Both the position numbers and the translations under genes were made by a program. A stretch of 64,000 nt of DNA from Clitopilus passeckerianus (lineage: Eukaryota; Basidiomycota; Agaricomycetes; Agaricales; Entolomataceae): the NCBI GenBank assembly GCA_944990035.1, contig CALYLX010000082.1, positions 124,001 to 188,000 on the forward strand, in the 5' to 3' direction. Shown in pieces: positions 46,721-57,269 of the stretch; the stretch's first letter is position 1; each line of letters starts with the position of its first letter. A model generated the notes under the pieces. The model made no database searches. It was not told where the DNA came from and saw nothing but the letters and a program-made list of their open reading frames with translations.

Positions 46721-48598
46721 ATGGTGAACGTTAACTACACCGCCTGTGAGCTGTCACCATTTTCTCGGCGTCAAGTCAGTCTGGGCTGATGACGGATTTT
46801 AGCTGGCGACTTAGAGGTGACAATCCCCGATGGCACAACTGTCGTCTACAACCTTGGTGATATTGCCTGGGTCCTTACCACAACTGCATTTGTGTGGGTT
46901 ATGATACCAGGGCTTGGATTCTTGTATTCAGGACTGCTGCGACGCAAGAACGCGCTCTCGATGATGTGGATTAGCATGGTTTCTGGAGCGGTGGTTGCGT
47001 TTCAGGTAAGACTACACTCTTACTGAAGGACGTGTAAGAACTCATCTCGTCCTGGACGATATTCTAGTGGTTCTTCTGGGGTTTCTCCCTTGCGTTCAGT
47101 GAGACGGGAAGTCCTTTCATCGGTGACCTCAGTACGTTTAACCCCACAGTCCCAAGCCTAGCCGTTGACAATTTCTGTCAGAATACTTCGGTTTGAAAGG
47201 CGTCCTGGAGCAACCCTCAATCGGAAGCACCCGCATCCCTTCAATCGTCTATTGCGTCTATCAACTGATGTTTGCCGCTGTAACGTGCGTAGATAACATC
47301 ACATGATTCTGCCAAGCCTTCGTAGCTTATCTGACATTCTATTTCTATCTTCTCCCCTCAGGCCCATAATCGCTGTAGGCTCTGTAGCCGAACGCTCCAA
47401 ACTCGGCCCCCTGATGGTCTTCATCTTCCTTTGGTCCACACTGGTCTATGATCCCATCGCATGCTGGACCTGGTCCTCCAATGGATGGTCCCTTGTCCTT
47501 GGTGGACTCGACTTCTCAGGAGGTTCACCGGTGCACATATCGTCCGGTACCGCAGCGCTCGCCATCTCTCTCTATCTCGGAAAGAGGCGCGGGTACGGTA
47601 CCTCTCAGCTCGCGTACTCCCCACAAAATGCTTCCTACGTTGTACTTGGGACGGTGCTGATTTGGTTTGGGTGGTTTGGGTTCAACGGTGGAAGTACGCT
47701 ATCGGCAAACATGAGGGCCGCACAGACGTGTATTGTCACGAATCTTGCTGCGAGCGTTGCAGGGCTGACGTGGATGTTTTGGGATTGGAGACTTAAGAGG
47801 AAATGGAGTGTCGTCGGGTTTTGCTCTGGTGCAATTACTGGGCTGGTCGCTATTACCCCCGCAGCGGGGTTTGTTGGGACTCGTAAGTCCTTTCTTTGCA
47901 TCCATGGGCAGCATCGACCAATTGAACTTCCACAGCTGCTTCAGTCGCATTCGGCTTCGTCGCCGGCACAGTATGCAACTTCGCTACTCAACTCAAGTTT
48001 ATCTTTGGGTTCGATGATGCCCTTGATGTACGTCCCGTCCTTTCACTCATTGGCTCCTCGTTCTCCATTCTGACCTCTCATACTCCAGGTATTCGCCTCT
48101 CACACGGTTGGGGGCATTGTTGGTAACATCCTCACAGCCTTTTTCGCGCAAGCTTCAGTGGCAGGCTTCGACGGTCTCACAGTCATCAAGGGAGGTTGGT
48201 TTGACCACCACTGGGTGCAGCTCGGATACCAACTTGCTGGATCGTGCGCCAGTTTCAGTTATTCTTTGGTGATGACCGTGAGTCAATTCCTTTCACCGAT
48301 CTTCCAAGAGACTCATTTGCCTCGATAGACCATAATCCTATGGATCATGCACTTCATCCCGGGCCTTTCACTCCGCGTGGACGAAGAGACGGAGATAATC
48401 GGTATTGATGACGCAGAGATGGGAGAGTTTGCGTATGACTACGTCGGGCTTGAGCTGGAGATCGACCATCTGACTTCACGGGTTGTCGATGGTAACGCAA
48501 CTAGCGGTGGGCGTCAGCCCAAACATGGGCATGTTCACAGTCATGGCGTCAACCCGTCCGAGGCCAGTAGCGAAGGGGGGAAGGTTGATATCGCTTAA
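46721..48598 (+). CDS. AMT: Ammonium transporter, AMT/Mep family (488 aa, 8 exons)
   Basis: Eight exons (46721-46745, 46803-47005, 47068-47131, 47182-47284, 47362-47882, 47936-48027, 48089-48277, 48329-48598) join in phase. The protein moves ammonium across the plasma membrane. Signatures are the N-terminal MIPGLGFLYSGLLRRKN helix, the gate Phe region FQWFFWGF, and LDFSGGSPVHISSGTAAL with the first pore His (about residue 187). VFASHTVGGIVGN carries the second (about residue 340). About eleven hydrophobic helices are visible. The C-terminal cytoplasmic tail has the conserved DEETEIIGIDDAEMGEFAYDY allosteric segment, then a His-rich, low-complexity end. Length is normal for the family. GATA motifs upstream fit nitrogen control. 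Confidence 0.93.
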
Positions 48599-48941
48599 AC
48601 ATAAGTAGGTTCTAAATCGTGTAAATGTGTATTGTTAGAAGTTTGTTCGGCCGTTAAGGGTTTTCCACCCGTTTAGAACCAAATTTTGGTTGTATCTCTT
48701 CAAATTTCCGGTACCATGATTCCTCGTCCACGAAGAAATCACCGTAGGTTTTCGTACGTGTACAATAGTAGACCCAAACATAAGAAATTTACATTGAGAG
48801 CCGGAATCAGGTTTGATACGTTTTACACTACTGGTACACGGGAAGATACCCACTCCCTCTTCCTTTGTGTTATATTGTCTTTGGCACAATGCCATCCGTA
48901 GACTACAACAAAAAAGACAACGATGAAGGACGGTGAATAAA
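48599..48941. other. 3' flank of the ammonium transporter
   Basis: No gene on the plus strand. Minus-strand frames here (48635-49039) are probably shadows. Confidence 0.4.
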
Positions 48942-49148
48942 TCAGGCCTTCGGTTCGACGTTCTCCGATGAGGCATGCCTATCCTGCCTCTCATCGACTT
49001 TGTTGATGTCAGCTTGTTGCTGCTCGGCGGTAACAGCACCGAAAATGACGTCCATCTCTTTCAAACTGCGCCCCTTGGTTTCAGGAATAAAGCCGAGGAT
49101 AAACATGTCAAGGCAGGAACCAAACGGAGCCGGGGGAGAGTTTACCAC
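48942..49148 (-). pseudogene. Remnant of an MFS sugar transporter C-terminus
   Basis: The minus-strand frame reads LGFIPETKGRSLKEMDVIFG, the highly conserved end of fungal sugar transporters (PETKGxSLEEMDxxFG), and continues as a charged cytoplasmic tail (ERQDRHASSENVEPKA). Upstream, instead of the expected last membrane helix, only broken fragments (AITPMPLLKNI in another frame near 49200) can be seen. The rest of a protein of about 530 aa is missing. It is a truncated relic, although a normal last exon of an unseen gene cannot be excluded. Confidence 0.6.
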
Positions 49149-49939
49149 AGTAAACGCGAATGTTCTTGAGCAATGGCATCGGGGTGATGGCCATTACAAG
49201 CTTCCTCGCTGGACGTTAATGGTTTGGCCGAAGACAGAGCAGCAGGAATGGCAAAGAAAGCATCATATGAAATGAAACTTTCGCCGTCTTTTTAGCATGG
49301 AATGAATTAAAGTTTGCAAACAACCACGATGTGGGAAAGGCCGGCTAATCGGTATAAACATGAGGCACCTATATGCGGAAACGCGAGCATAGCCACTCTC
49401 CCAAGCGCCCCTTAATTCCAGTTTAGATTCTAAGCGCCAAAGTCGCGAGCCCTCCGCAAACCTTGAAATAACAATTCATGGGCGGCCTTTGAGATATAAT
49501 CGCTTATATATTATGGTAACGATAGATATCTATAATCTAGCACCTAGAGTACCTAGGTTCCAGTGCCAGAAATTAGACATGAACGCGAAATCCTAATATG
49601 GCATTTCAAGTGACTCGTCAACGCCGATCGGCGTGAAATCTATCAGACCGGTGTTGAGTATGGCAGGGGCTGCACGGAAAAGCCGGTCCATGTGCATGGG
49701 CGCTCACACCATCCGACTAATCTTGACAGCTAATGTTTTCGATGGTTCTTGGGAGAACGAGCCCATAACCCGGGCAAAACTATGGAGTACATGATATTGG
49801 GCTTTTCTAGATTTATAGAGGAGATGCTCAAGAGATTGCGCGGATTTCTTTATCCAGGAGGCGGAACGCTGTGAGAAGCACCATCATTAATCATGATATG
49901 TGAATAACCAAGAAAGAAACATACATTTCGATTCTGTCC
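49149..49939. other. No intact gene
   Basis: It holds the decayed sugar-transporter sequence up to about 49270 and then AT-rich spacer (TATATTATGG near 49505) forming the 3' flank of the peptide-precursor gene. Confidence 0.45.
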
Positions 49940-50368
49940 CTAGTTGGAAGGGGCGGCTCCATCGCGATTTGCGCCGTGATGGCCAACTTGCTCTTCCCAG
50001 CCAGAGAAAACAATGTCTCCGTCACGGCGATGGCCTCCAACTTGCTCTTCCCATCCAGAGAAAACGATATCCTCCTTGGCGTGCGCACCTACTTGTTCCT
50101 CCCAGCCGGAGAAAACGATGTCGGCGTCACGGCGGTGGGCGCCAACCTGCTCCTCCCAGCCAGAGAAAACAATATCCTCCTTAGCATGCGTTCCGACCTG
50201 TTCTTTCCAACTAACGAACACGATGTCAGAGGTTGCCTCGGCGCGCTAAGCAATCAAACTAATTTAGTATCATTGTACTCGAGAAGAGCGTCGGCGAATT
50301 ACCTTGGCCATAGGAGCAGCGTGCACGGCGGCAACGATGAGGGCAGAGAGGGCAACAGCGAGCTGCAT
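49940..50368 (-). CDS. Secreted repeat-peptide precursor, kexin-processed, alpha-factor-like layout (123 aa, 2 exons)
   Basis: Exons 50303-50368 and 49940-50245 join in phase. The 22-residue first exon is a signal peptide (MQLAVALSALIVAAVHAAPM) ending in AK. The intron splits a Lys-Arg pair, and the second exon starts R-AEATS. MAKR-AEA mimics the KR-EAEA junction of yeast alpha-factor. Five copies of DIVFSGWEEQVGAH follow, starting near residues 29, 46, 64, 81 and 99; the first is diverged (DIVFVSWKEQVGTH). They are separated alternately by AKE and RRD(A/G). Cleavage at KR and RR would release two fragments with two repeats each and one with a single repeat. The layout fits fungal kexin-processed secreted peptides. 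A role as signal, surface peptide or ribosomal peptide natural-product precursor is inference. A TATA box lies about 90 bp upstream. Confidence 0.85.
49955..50221 (-). repeat. Five coding tandem repeats (51/54 nt, paired into about 105 nt)
   Basis: The units alternate 17 and 18 codons because linkers alternate AKE and RRDx, so a 35-codon dimer is the higher-order unit. DNA of dimers 2 and 3 is nearly identical, with mostly silent differences. This implies recent duplication or homogenisation plus purifying selection on the peptide. Confidence 0.85.
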
Positions 50369-50455
50369 GCTGGATTAGAGGTGCTGGTTACGGAAACAAA
50401 ACGATTGAATGGGAAGAACTAGATGTTCTGGGACGATATCGGCAGGTTACTTGGG

Positions 50456-50463
50456 GTTTTATA
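50456..50463 (-). promoter_or_regulatory. TATA box of the repeat-peptide gene
   Basis: TATAAAAC on the minus strand, about 90 bp upstream of the ATG at 50368. It suggests strong or regulated expression. Confidence 0.5.
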
Positions 50464-51529
50464 CGTCGACTACTATCCAAATTGCGACGCTGGATCAGAT
50501 CGTGAGTTATTGAAATCCACATATAGCATTCTTCTCGTGGGGCATCGTTTACGTTCGTGTATGTCTTCCATGTATCCTGCCCTGAACGTCCTTCTGTTTC
50601 CTTGTAGGGTCTCGCTCATCTGTATCCTCTGGTGAGGACGAGACGAATTCCCTCTGATGAAGTCTCCATAGAAGTACACAGAGCCGAAGAGCTACATGAG
50701 GCTGAGCAGTTTAGCATGGGCGGCCGCGAATTTAGTTCGTTGACGAGAATTTTCAGAAGACAGCAAGGAACGCGATCCTTCTCGGAAGTAGGTACTGCAG
50801 CTGTCGAAGCAGTAGCTCCTGCCCAGAATGACGTAGCTTGAGCTTGGTCACTGCTTCCTCCGCCGTATGGCAGCAGGATCCTACGCGTTAGTAACCATAT
50901 TATCAGAGAACATTTGAGCAGGTTCCAGTGAACACCTGCAGGTATCTTCTAGGCACACAGTGTCACGGCCTGGCCGAGCGGGAACCAAAAGATCAGGTTG
51001 AAGGGGAGGAGAACGACGCCAGAGATACCCTATAGCACCCCATGGGGCGGATGTGAGCGATGTTCCGACGGCTGCCAGTTTGATCATCCTTCTTCGAAGC
51101 ATGCTCGACGTACCCTACAACAGGGCCTCGGGGAAGCAGCAGGGTATCTTACACGAGTATCTCCCGGACTCCTTCATGTCTAAATACCCAGCCAGAATCA
51201 GCCTGTAAGAGAAAGCGAGAGTGGCGAGGGGAGACGACTCGTATTGAAGCTTGTTACTTAGGGCTGGATGTAGCGAGCCATATCCTGTCATTGTACGGCA
51301 TTTTCCGCTGATGGCTTGATTCATTCCCTTACAAGGTCTTCTCGCGGCTTCCCGAAGCCGAAGCCGGAGCCGAAGAAAGCTGTTCAAGAGCCCAGGAGCT
51401 TGGTTGAGAGACCTAGTCAACCAGGAGCCAGCTTCCAAATTCAAGTATTCACATGACCATATAAAACGGCAGATGTTACATGATGGAGTAGTACTATTCA
51501 GACGACTAAGAGTATCCGTCATTATAGTA
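50464..51529. other. No gene recognised
   Basis: The minus strand around 50950-51110 has short hydrophobic and Cys-containing frames in competing phases. None has a family signature. No RNA gene is seen. Confidence 0.4.
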
Positions 51530-53490
51530 CAGGTCCGTGATGGTGAGCTGAAAGCATCTCATGACGGAGCTACCTTCCTCTCGTCGTCGTCCTCCGCGGG
51601 AGAGTACGCAACGTTTTCAAAACCGCTCGTCGAAGTGAGCCTAACAAGTCGGAGTTCGACGTGCTCCGGTCTATTTGATCGAGCCGCCTGGTCTTCATGG
51701 TACTCATCGAGCTATGGGCTCTCATTTAGACTTGTTTGATCAGATAACCATAGAGGAAGTTACGAACGATAAGCGAGACGTCGGTTTTCTTCATCACTCT
51801 TCGGAGCTCTGTCCTGACAATCAGGGTATCTAGTAACGTCTAGGTTTAGCGTTAGCCAGAAGCAGGATCTAAGTCAGAATATGACAGACTAGGGTATAGA
51901 TTCTGCCGTGAGGAAATGAGAAGGTTGCAAACAGGTTGCTAGTTTGCGTGCCAAATTGAACTGAGAGGAGGATCGCGAACATTAGGATCGTACAAGATAA
52001 GAACAAGGTTAGCCCACCGTAAGTCGCAAGGACGCATATCGCCGCCACGGCTGCGGGAACCCCAGTCTGCAATGCTTTGTGGAAGAGCGTGTTCATTGCC
52101 CGGTCTGTCTGTCGATTTCCGGTACGGGTGTTCCAGAATGACCACGACAACACAGCTGATACGAATGATCAGTGTACTAAATGGACACTGAAAAAGGCAC
52201 CGAGCTTACCAGAGATTGCGACATCAGCCACGGCTTGGAAGACCAGCCACGGGACGCAAAGGTAGCGAAGTTCAGAAGCTTGAGCTATACTGTTTGTTCT
52301 TATTAGCGGTGTTGACATATGATTGATACAAGCACTGACGAAGACATCCACCAGACTCTAGTAATAGGTTATCAGCATGGGCTGACTGTAGGTAGATATG
52401 ATTCGTACCTGATTCCGACTGCAACACCGAAGACGAAGCCGATGATCGTCAAAGCCAGGATTGTACCAAAGATGAAATTCTTCTTGACAAGTCTGTATAC
52501 TCTAAATTGTGATGTTCAGCAACTGTCATAGAGATGGGGAAACTTCACAGACCTGATTGCTAGGAATAGCTGAGTGATGAAGCCGGCGAGAGAGTCCAGC
52601 ATCGGCGTCAAGAGCCAGGCCCAGACTGGATCTAAACGACGGATTCAGTCAATATTGCAGATTTACGAGTGGGGAAGAGACGTACACCCAAGCATTGATG
52701 GGTTATTGTAATTCTTGACGCTAGAGCGAACGAATCGTGACGATTAGCCCACGGCGAGCGTACAATCATTTCAAACCACGTACCAGACAAACCATGGAAT
52801 ATAGAGCATCCTAAAAACCGTCAACACAGTTCATGGTTAAATACAATGCGCCACCTACGTGCAGGAATGGATAATATCCACGATTAGTAGAGCGATAACA
52901 CATCCTCTACACCGCAGTCTTCAGTTATCTGAAGCTAGATGTCGGACTAGATTTCTTACTTTATCCAGTAGGGGTCGCCGAAATCTACAAGTTCGGATGT
53001 GAGCAGCTGTCCCTATTTTCTATTTCGTGACAATGCTTACCCGTCGTAAAGTAGACAATGAATTGGTAGGACGTGATCCCGAACAGATACGTATTGACTG
53101 AAGCCTAAGAGTTAGATAAATCCGATACAGGTCAACCCGAGGCCTACTGAAAACCCCCAAGAGTACGGCTCCTTCAGTTGTATATTAGACACGGCAAATG
53201 AGCTTCAGATGGGCGAAATATACCAAGAGTCCACCCATATCCAGTTTCTTCCGTCATGCCGAATGAGGGTTATAGGAAGGATTGCGGGGGACACGGGGGG
53301 ATGAACGGAGAAACAAGGAATCTCCACCGCAACAGAAGCTCTCATGGCCACTTATAAGGCCCTACCGTCGTGAATGACGCGACGATAGGTAGGTAAGCCA
53401 GACCCTCGCTGCAACCTAAATCTCGCATCCCTGCATGATTTGGTTATGCGAACCTGGCCGTCTGCAAATCGAATAATACCTATTCGGGTA
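51530..53490 (-). repeat. Segmental tandem duplication, unit 1
   Basis: The segment from the TACAGGTCC word (51530) to TATTCGGG (53490) is repeated at about 54172-56150, offset near 2.65 kb. It covers a whole DUF6534 gene, its promoter and an upstream block around 53390-53480 that is nearly identical to 56045-56140. Coding blocks are more diverged than that upstream block. Confidence 0.75.
51559..53257 (-). CDS. DUF6534-family membrane protein (copy B), multi-exon
   Basis: About twelve exons, all open and matching copies A and C: MTEETGYGWTLG, GAVLLGVF, INTYLFGITSYQFIVYFTT, DFGDPYWIK, GCVIALLIVDIIHSC, MLYIPWFV, and VKNYNNPSMLG with DPVWAWLLTPMLDSLAGF. Then VYRLVKKNFIFGTILALTII, IAQASELRYLCVPWLVFQAV, SWSFWNTRTGNRQTDRAM, NLFATFSFPHGRIYTL, LLDTLIVRTELRRVMKK and LDEYHEDQAARSNRPEHVEL; the tail ends near AEDDDERKVAPS. 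About seven membrane helices. The last intron uses a GTTCGT donor. Function is unknown for the family. A TATAAG box lies about 95 bp upstream and is conserved in copy C. Confidence 0.8.
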
Positions 53491-54171
53491 AACCCCTAGA
53501 TGGACGCCATCTGGGGATGCCGGGCATGCAAATCCCTTATAACCAAACACAAACCAAAAACGTGGGTGGGCGCGATTGAGTGGAAGGAACGGAAAACCGC
53601 TAGGAACCAATGGAAGCATTTTTTGGAAGGCTCTTCCTTTGGTTGCTGCACCCAATTTGAAAACGCCCGAACGACGCTTCTAAACAGAAACAGTCATGTG
53701 TTTCTGGGCGATACGGCGTGAAGAACATACTTGGAGGGCCAACTACAAACGAACAAGGAAGCTACCTCGCCAGGAAGTATTCCCTGCGCTGCCTTAGGCT
53801 ACCCGCTTTATGTACTGTGATCGAGGATTATACGTCTGATCCCGGGCAACTGGTAGTGAGAGGATCCGGAGGAGGCAAAGCGTATTCGAAACTTGTAGAA
53901 GGATTTGTGCCATCTTCGTAAGCGGAACCAGGCTGGTCAACGAGCATAACCATCAAATACGTTCAATATAGAGGAATGTATGGGGAGGCATCCCCTCTCG
54001 CTTCCTGGCGTCCCATTCCTGACACGAGGATTAGCATCTCGGTAGGGGATACGGTCCAAGGATATAGGGTCAACTATTAGATTCGATTATTAATGGTATT
54101 CCATAACATGAAAGGTGGTACATGAGTAGTTAGAAGGGTACAACGGATTGAACGCGTATCCGTCATTATGG
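53491..54171. other. Spacer between the duplicated units
   Basis: Frames of 67-73 codons only. A segment near 53515-53600 (CCGGGCATGCAAATCCCTTA) resembles 56412-56440, so the duplicated block may extend slightly further with decay. Confidence 0.45.
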
Positions 54172-56150
54172 TACAGGTCCATGGCGTGAAGCCAAAACAC
54201 AAATCCTCGGGCCCTCATGGTACCTCCTTCCTCTCGTCGTCATCCTCCGCGGGAGAGTATGCAACGTTTTTGAATCCACTCGTCGAAGTGAGCCTAACGA
54301 GCCTGAGCTCGACGTGCTCCGGTCGATTTGATTGAGCCGCCTGGTCTTCACGGTACTCGTCGAGCTATGGACCCTCATTTAGATTTGTCAGATGAGCCTG
54401 GAGAAGGAGGTTACGAACGATCAGCGAGACGTCGGTTTTCTTCATAACTCTTCGGAGCTTTGTCCTAACGATGAGGGTATCCAGTAGCGTCTATGTGTAC
54501 TGTTAGTTGAGAAGAGGCATCGGGCCGAAAAATAGTCTGACCAGTGTATAGATTCTGCCATGGGGAAACGAGAATGTAGCAAACAGGTTGCTGGTTTGCG
54601 TGCCAAATTGAACTGAGTGAGCAGGAGTCAGACCTAAATAATTGCGGAGAAGAGAGGGTAACCTACCGTAAGTGGCAAGGACACATATCGCAACCACAGC
54701 TGCCGGAAGGCCGGTCTGCAATGCTTTGTGAAAGAGCGTGTTCATTGCCCAGTCAGTCTGTCGATTTCCGGTACGGGTGTTCCAGAACGACCACGACAAT
54801 GTAGCTAAGACGAGATCAGCGTGTTACACGGATATTGAAAAAGGCACCCGAGCTTACCAGAGATAGCGACGTCAGCCACGGCTTGGAAGACCAACCACGG
54901 GACGCAAAGGTAGCGAAGATTGGCAGCTTCAGCTATTCTGTAAGTTTCTGTCAGCGTTATCGAAGTATAATTGATCAAAGCACTGACGAAGACATCCACC
55001 AGACTCTGCCAAATGAGTTATTAGCATGGGGAGGCTATAGGTAAAGATGAGTCGTACCGGATTCCGACGGCAATACCGAAGATGAAGCTGATGATGGTTA
55101 GAGCCAGAATGACGCCGAAGACGAGATTGTTCTTGACAAGTTTGTATACTCTGAACCATGATGGTCAGCAGCTGTCGTAGAGAGGGGAAAGAGTACAGAC
55201 CTGATTGCTAGGAATAGCTGAGTGATGAAGCCAGAGATAGAGTCCAGCGTCGGCGTCAAGAGGTAGGCCCAAAGTGGATCTACCAGACTGAGTAAGGCTA
55301 CGTTATCGGCGTTAAGTTTGGGAGAGACGTACACCCAAGCATTGATGGATTATTGTAATTCTTGACGCTAGTTGGAACGAAACAATGGTTAGGCTCTTCA
55401 GAATGAAACCATGCTATCCTACGTACCAGAGAAACCACGGAATATAGAGCATCCTTAAAATGGTTATTACGACGCGGCCCAAGAGTCACCGAGCCACCTA
55501 CGTGCAAGAATGAAAAACGTCGACGATTAGTAGGGCGATAACAAATCCTCTAATCCGCAAGCTTCAGCTACTTGAAGCTGGAGAAGGAAGTAAAGTTCTT
55601 ACTTGATCCAGTACCGGTCATTAAAAACTGAGTGCAGATGTGAGCAGTTCCCCCAGTTGCCTACATTGGCGGCCATGCTTACTGGTCGTAAAGTAGACGA
55701 TAAATTGGTACGACGTGATTCCAAACAGATAGGTGTTGACTGAAGCCTAAGAGTTAGGTAAGTTAGATACAAGTCAGCGAAATGCTTACTGAAAACCCCC
55801 ATGAGCGTCGCTCCTTTGGTCGTATATCAGGAGTGGTAGTTGAGCTTCAGATACGCGAAACATACCGAGAGTCCACCCATATCCAGTTTCTTCCGTCATG
55901 CTGGGGGAGGTCGATGGGTGCCGGGAGAAAGTAGTACGAAGGACACTGAGAGAAAATGAACGGGGGAAACAAGGAGTGTCCACTGCACCAGAAGCTCCTG
56001 TGGCTACTTATAAAACCCTACTATGGTGAATGACGCGACCATCGGCAGGTAAGCCAGACCCTCGCTGCAACCTAAATCTCGCATCCCTGCATGATTTGGT
56101 TATGCGAACCTGGCCGTCCGCAAATCGAATGATGCCTATTCGGCTGGAGC
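54172..56150 (-). repeat. Segmental tandem duplication, unit 2
   Basis: Second unit of the 2.65-kb duplication, with gene copy C and its upstream block. The block at 56045-56140 is nearly identical to 53390-53485. Confidence 0.75.
54215..55899 (-). CDS. DUF6534-family membrane protein (copy C), multi-exon
   Basis: Same exon structure as copy B and open throughout. It starts MTEETGYGWTLG and GATLMGVF, with INTYLFGITSYQFIVYFTT. It continues DPLWAYLLTPTLDSISGF, the AEAANLRYLCVPWLVFQAV block, SWSFWNTRTGNRQTDWAM, QTGLPAAVVAICVLATYG and NLFATFSFPHGRIYTL. The C-terminal exon reads LDEYREDQAAQSNRPEHVEL and ends DDERKEVP. Differences from copy B are scattered and include charge changes in loops, so the pair is not recent. 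The intact frames suggest both are kept. A TTATAAG box lies about 105 bp upstream. Confidence 0.8.
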
Positions 56151-57269
56151 CTTTGGGGTATTTCTGCCTGAGGTGGACGATGGTGGTTTCAATGAGCGCT
56201 TGATGGGCGCCTCAGAAGGTCTGGAGTATCAGAAGCCCCAACAGAGAACACGGTAGTCTGGTCTCGGATTCACCATCCTGAGGATATCGAGGTATACACG
56301 AATCCGACGAGCAGAGCAGGATTCCATTCCAAGAACGAACAAGCTTCCATGGGGTTGAGTCAGCAAATTTCAACAGAAGGTACTATCTATGGAGTGCCGA
56401 GCACTGCCGAGCATGCAAATCCCTTAGAACCAAACACGTGCATCCTGGATAGGCGCGGCCCAATTTTAGGCTAGGAACCAACGGAAGTAAATTTGTGGAG
56501 TGGTCTATCCTGCCCATTGGTCGGTGCAGCAACTATGTACATGGTTATGGTGTGTATCTCAGCGTTACAACGCGAGGGACTCATTACGGAAGGCCAACAA
56601 AACATGGAAGAGCTCGAAAGGACCACCTCACTTGTGTTGCCTTTACATTGAGGATCGAATGCCCTGGCGATCATACTCTATGTTAATACATTTGGCCAAG
56701 ATAAGCACACTGAAGATATAATATACGTAAGTGAATACTGTATCCAATGCGGCTCGTGAATAAATTAAACACAGACCAATCCAGATTTGGCTTGACAAAT
56801 GAACATACACTTCATCAGATCGCAAAACCGTCGTAGGCAACGGTGGTGCCCCGAGGCACATCATGATTCGCAGAATGTAGGTGGAAGAGGTGAGGAGCAT
56901 CATCCTCACAATGCATTAGAGGTACAAACATAGGGCAGTCCATCCAGAACGCCGTCCTTCATCGCCTTGCAGGATTGCTCCATACCTGGGACATCCCTTC
57001 GTCTATCTTGTCACAAATGATGAAGTTTCCTCAATCTGGATATCATCGGCGTCGATGATGTTTGGTACCGGGCGGCTTGTGGTGACAGGATTCAGAGCAG
57101 TAGAAGTGTCTTCGAAGATAAGGGCCGGCACCGTCTTCTTAAACGAGAGCATACCCTCTAATTATATGCAAATCGTGGGTATGTTCATGACGAGGAGTAT
57201 ATGGGAGAGGAAAATCACGCTCTTTCATCATGTCCCAGTCCCTAATACGATGATTAGCATCGTGGAAGA
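56151..57269. other. No gene recognised
   Basis: Short frames on both strands (up to 88 codons at 56643-56909 minus, with two hydrophobic stretches) without recognisable family. Confidence 0.4.

Noticed and set aside
49940..50368. Assignment of the repeat-peptide gene to the dikaritin (ustiloxin-like) or borosin classes
   Set aside because: The repeats lack the Tyr-containing cores of dikaritins, and no tailoring oxidase, DUF3328 protein or methyltransferase is seen nearby.
49976..50422. 148-codon plus-strand frame across the repeat-peptide gene
   Set aside because: It is the shadow of the tandem repeat. The minus strand has the signal peptide, intron and conserved peptide repeat.
50881..51102. 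Possible hydrophobin or membrane-protein fragment on the minus strand
   Set aside because: The Cys and hydrophobic pieces lie in different frames, and no eight-cysteine hydrophobin pattern can be built.
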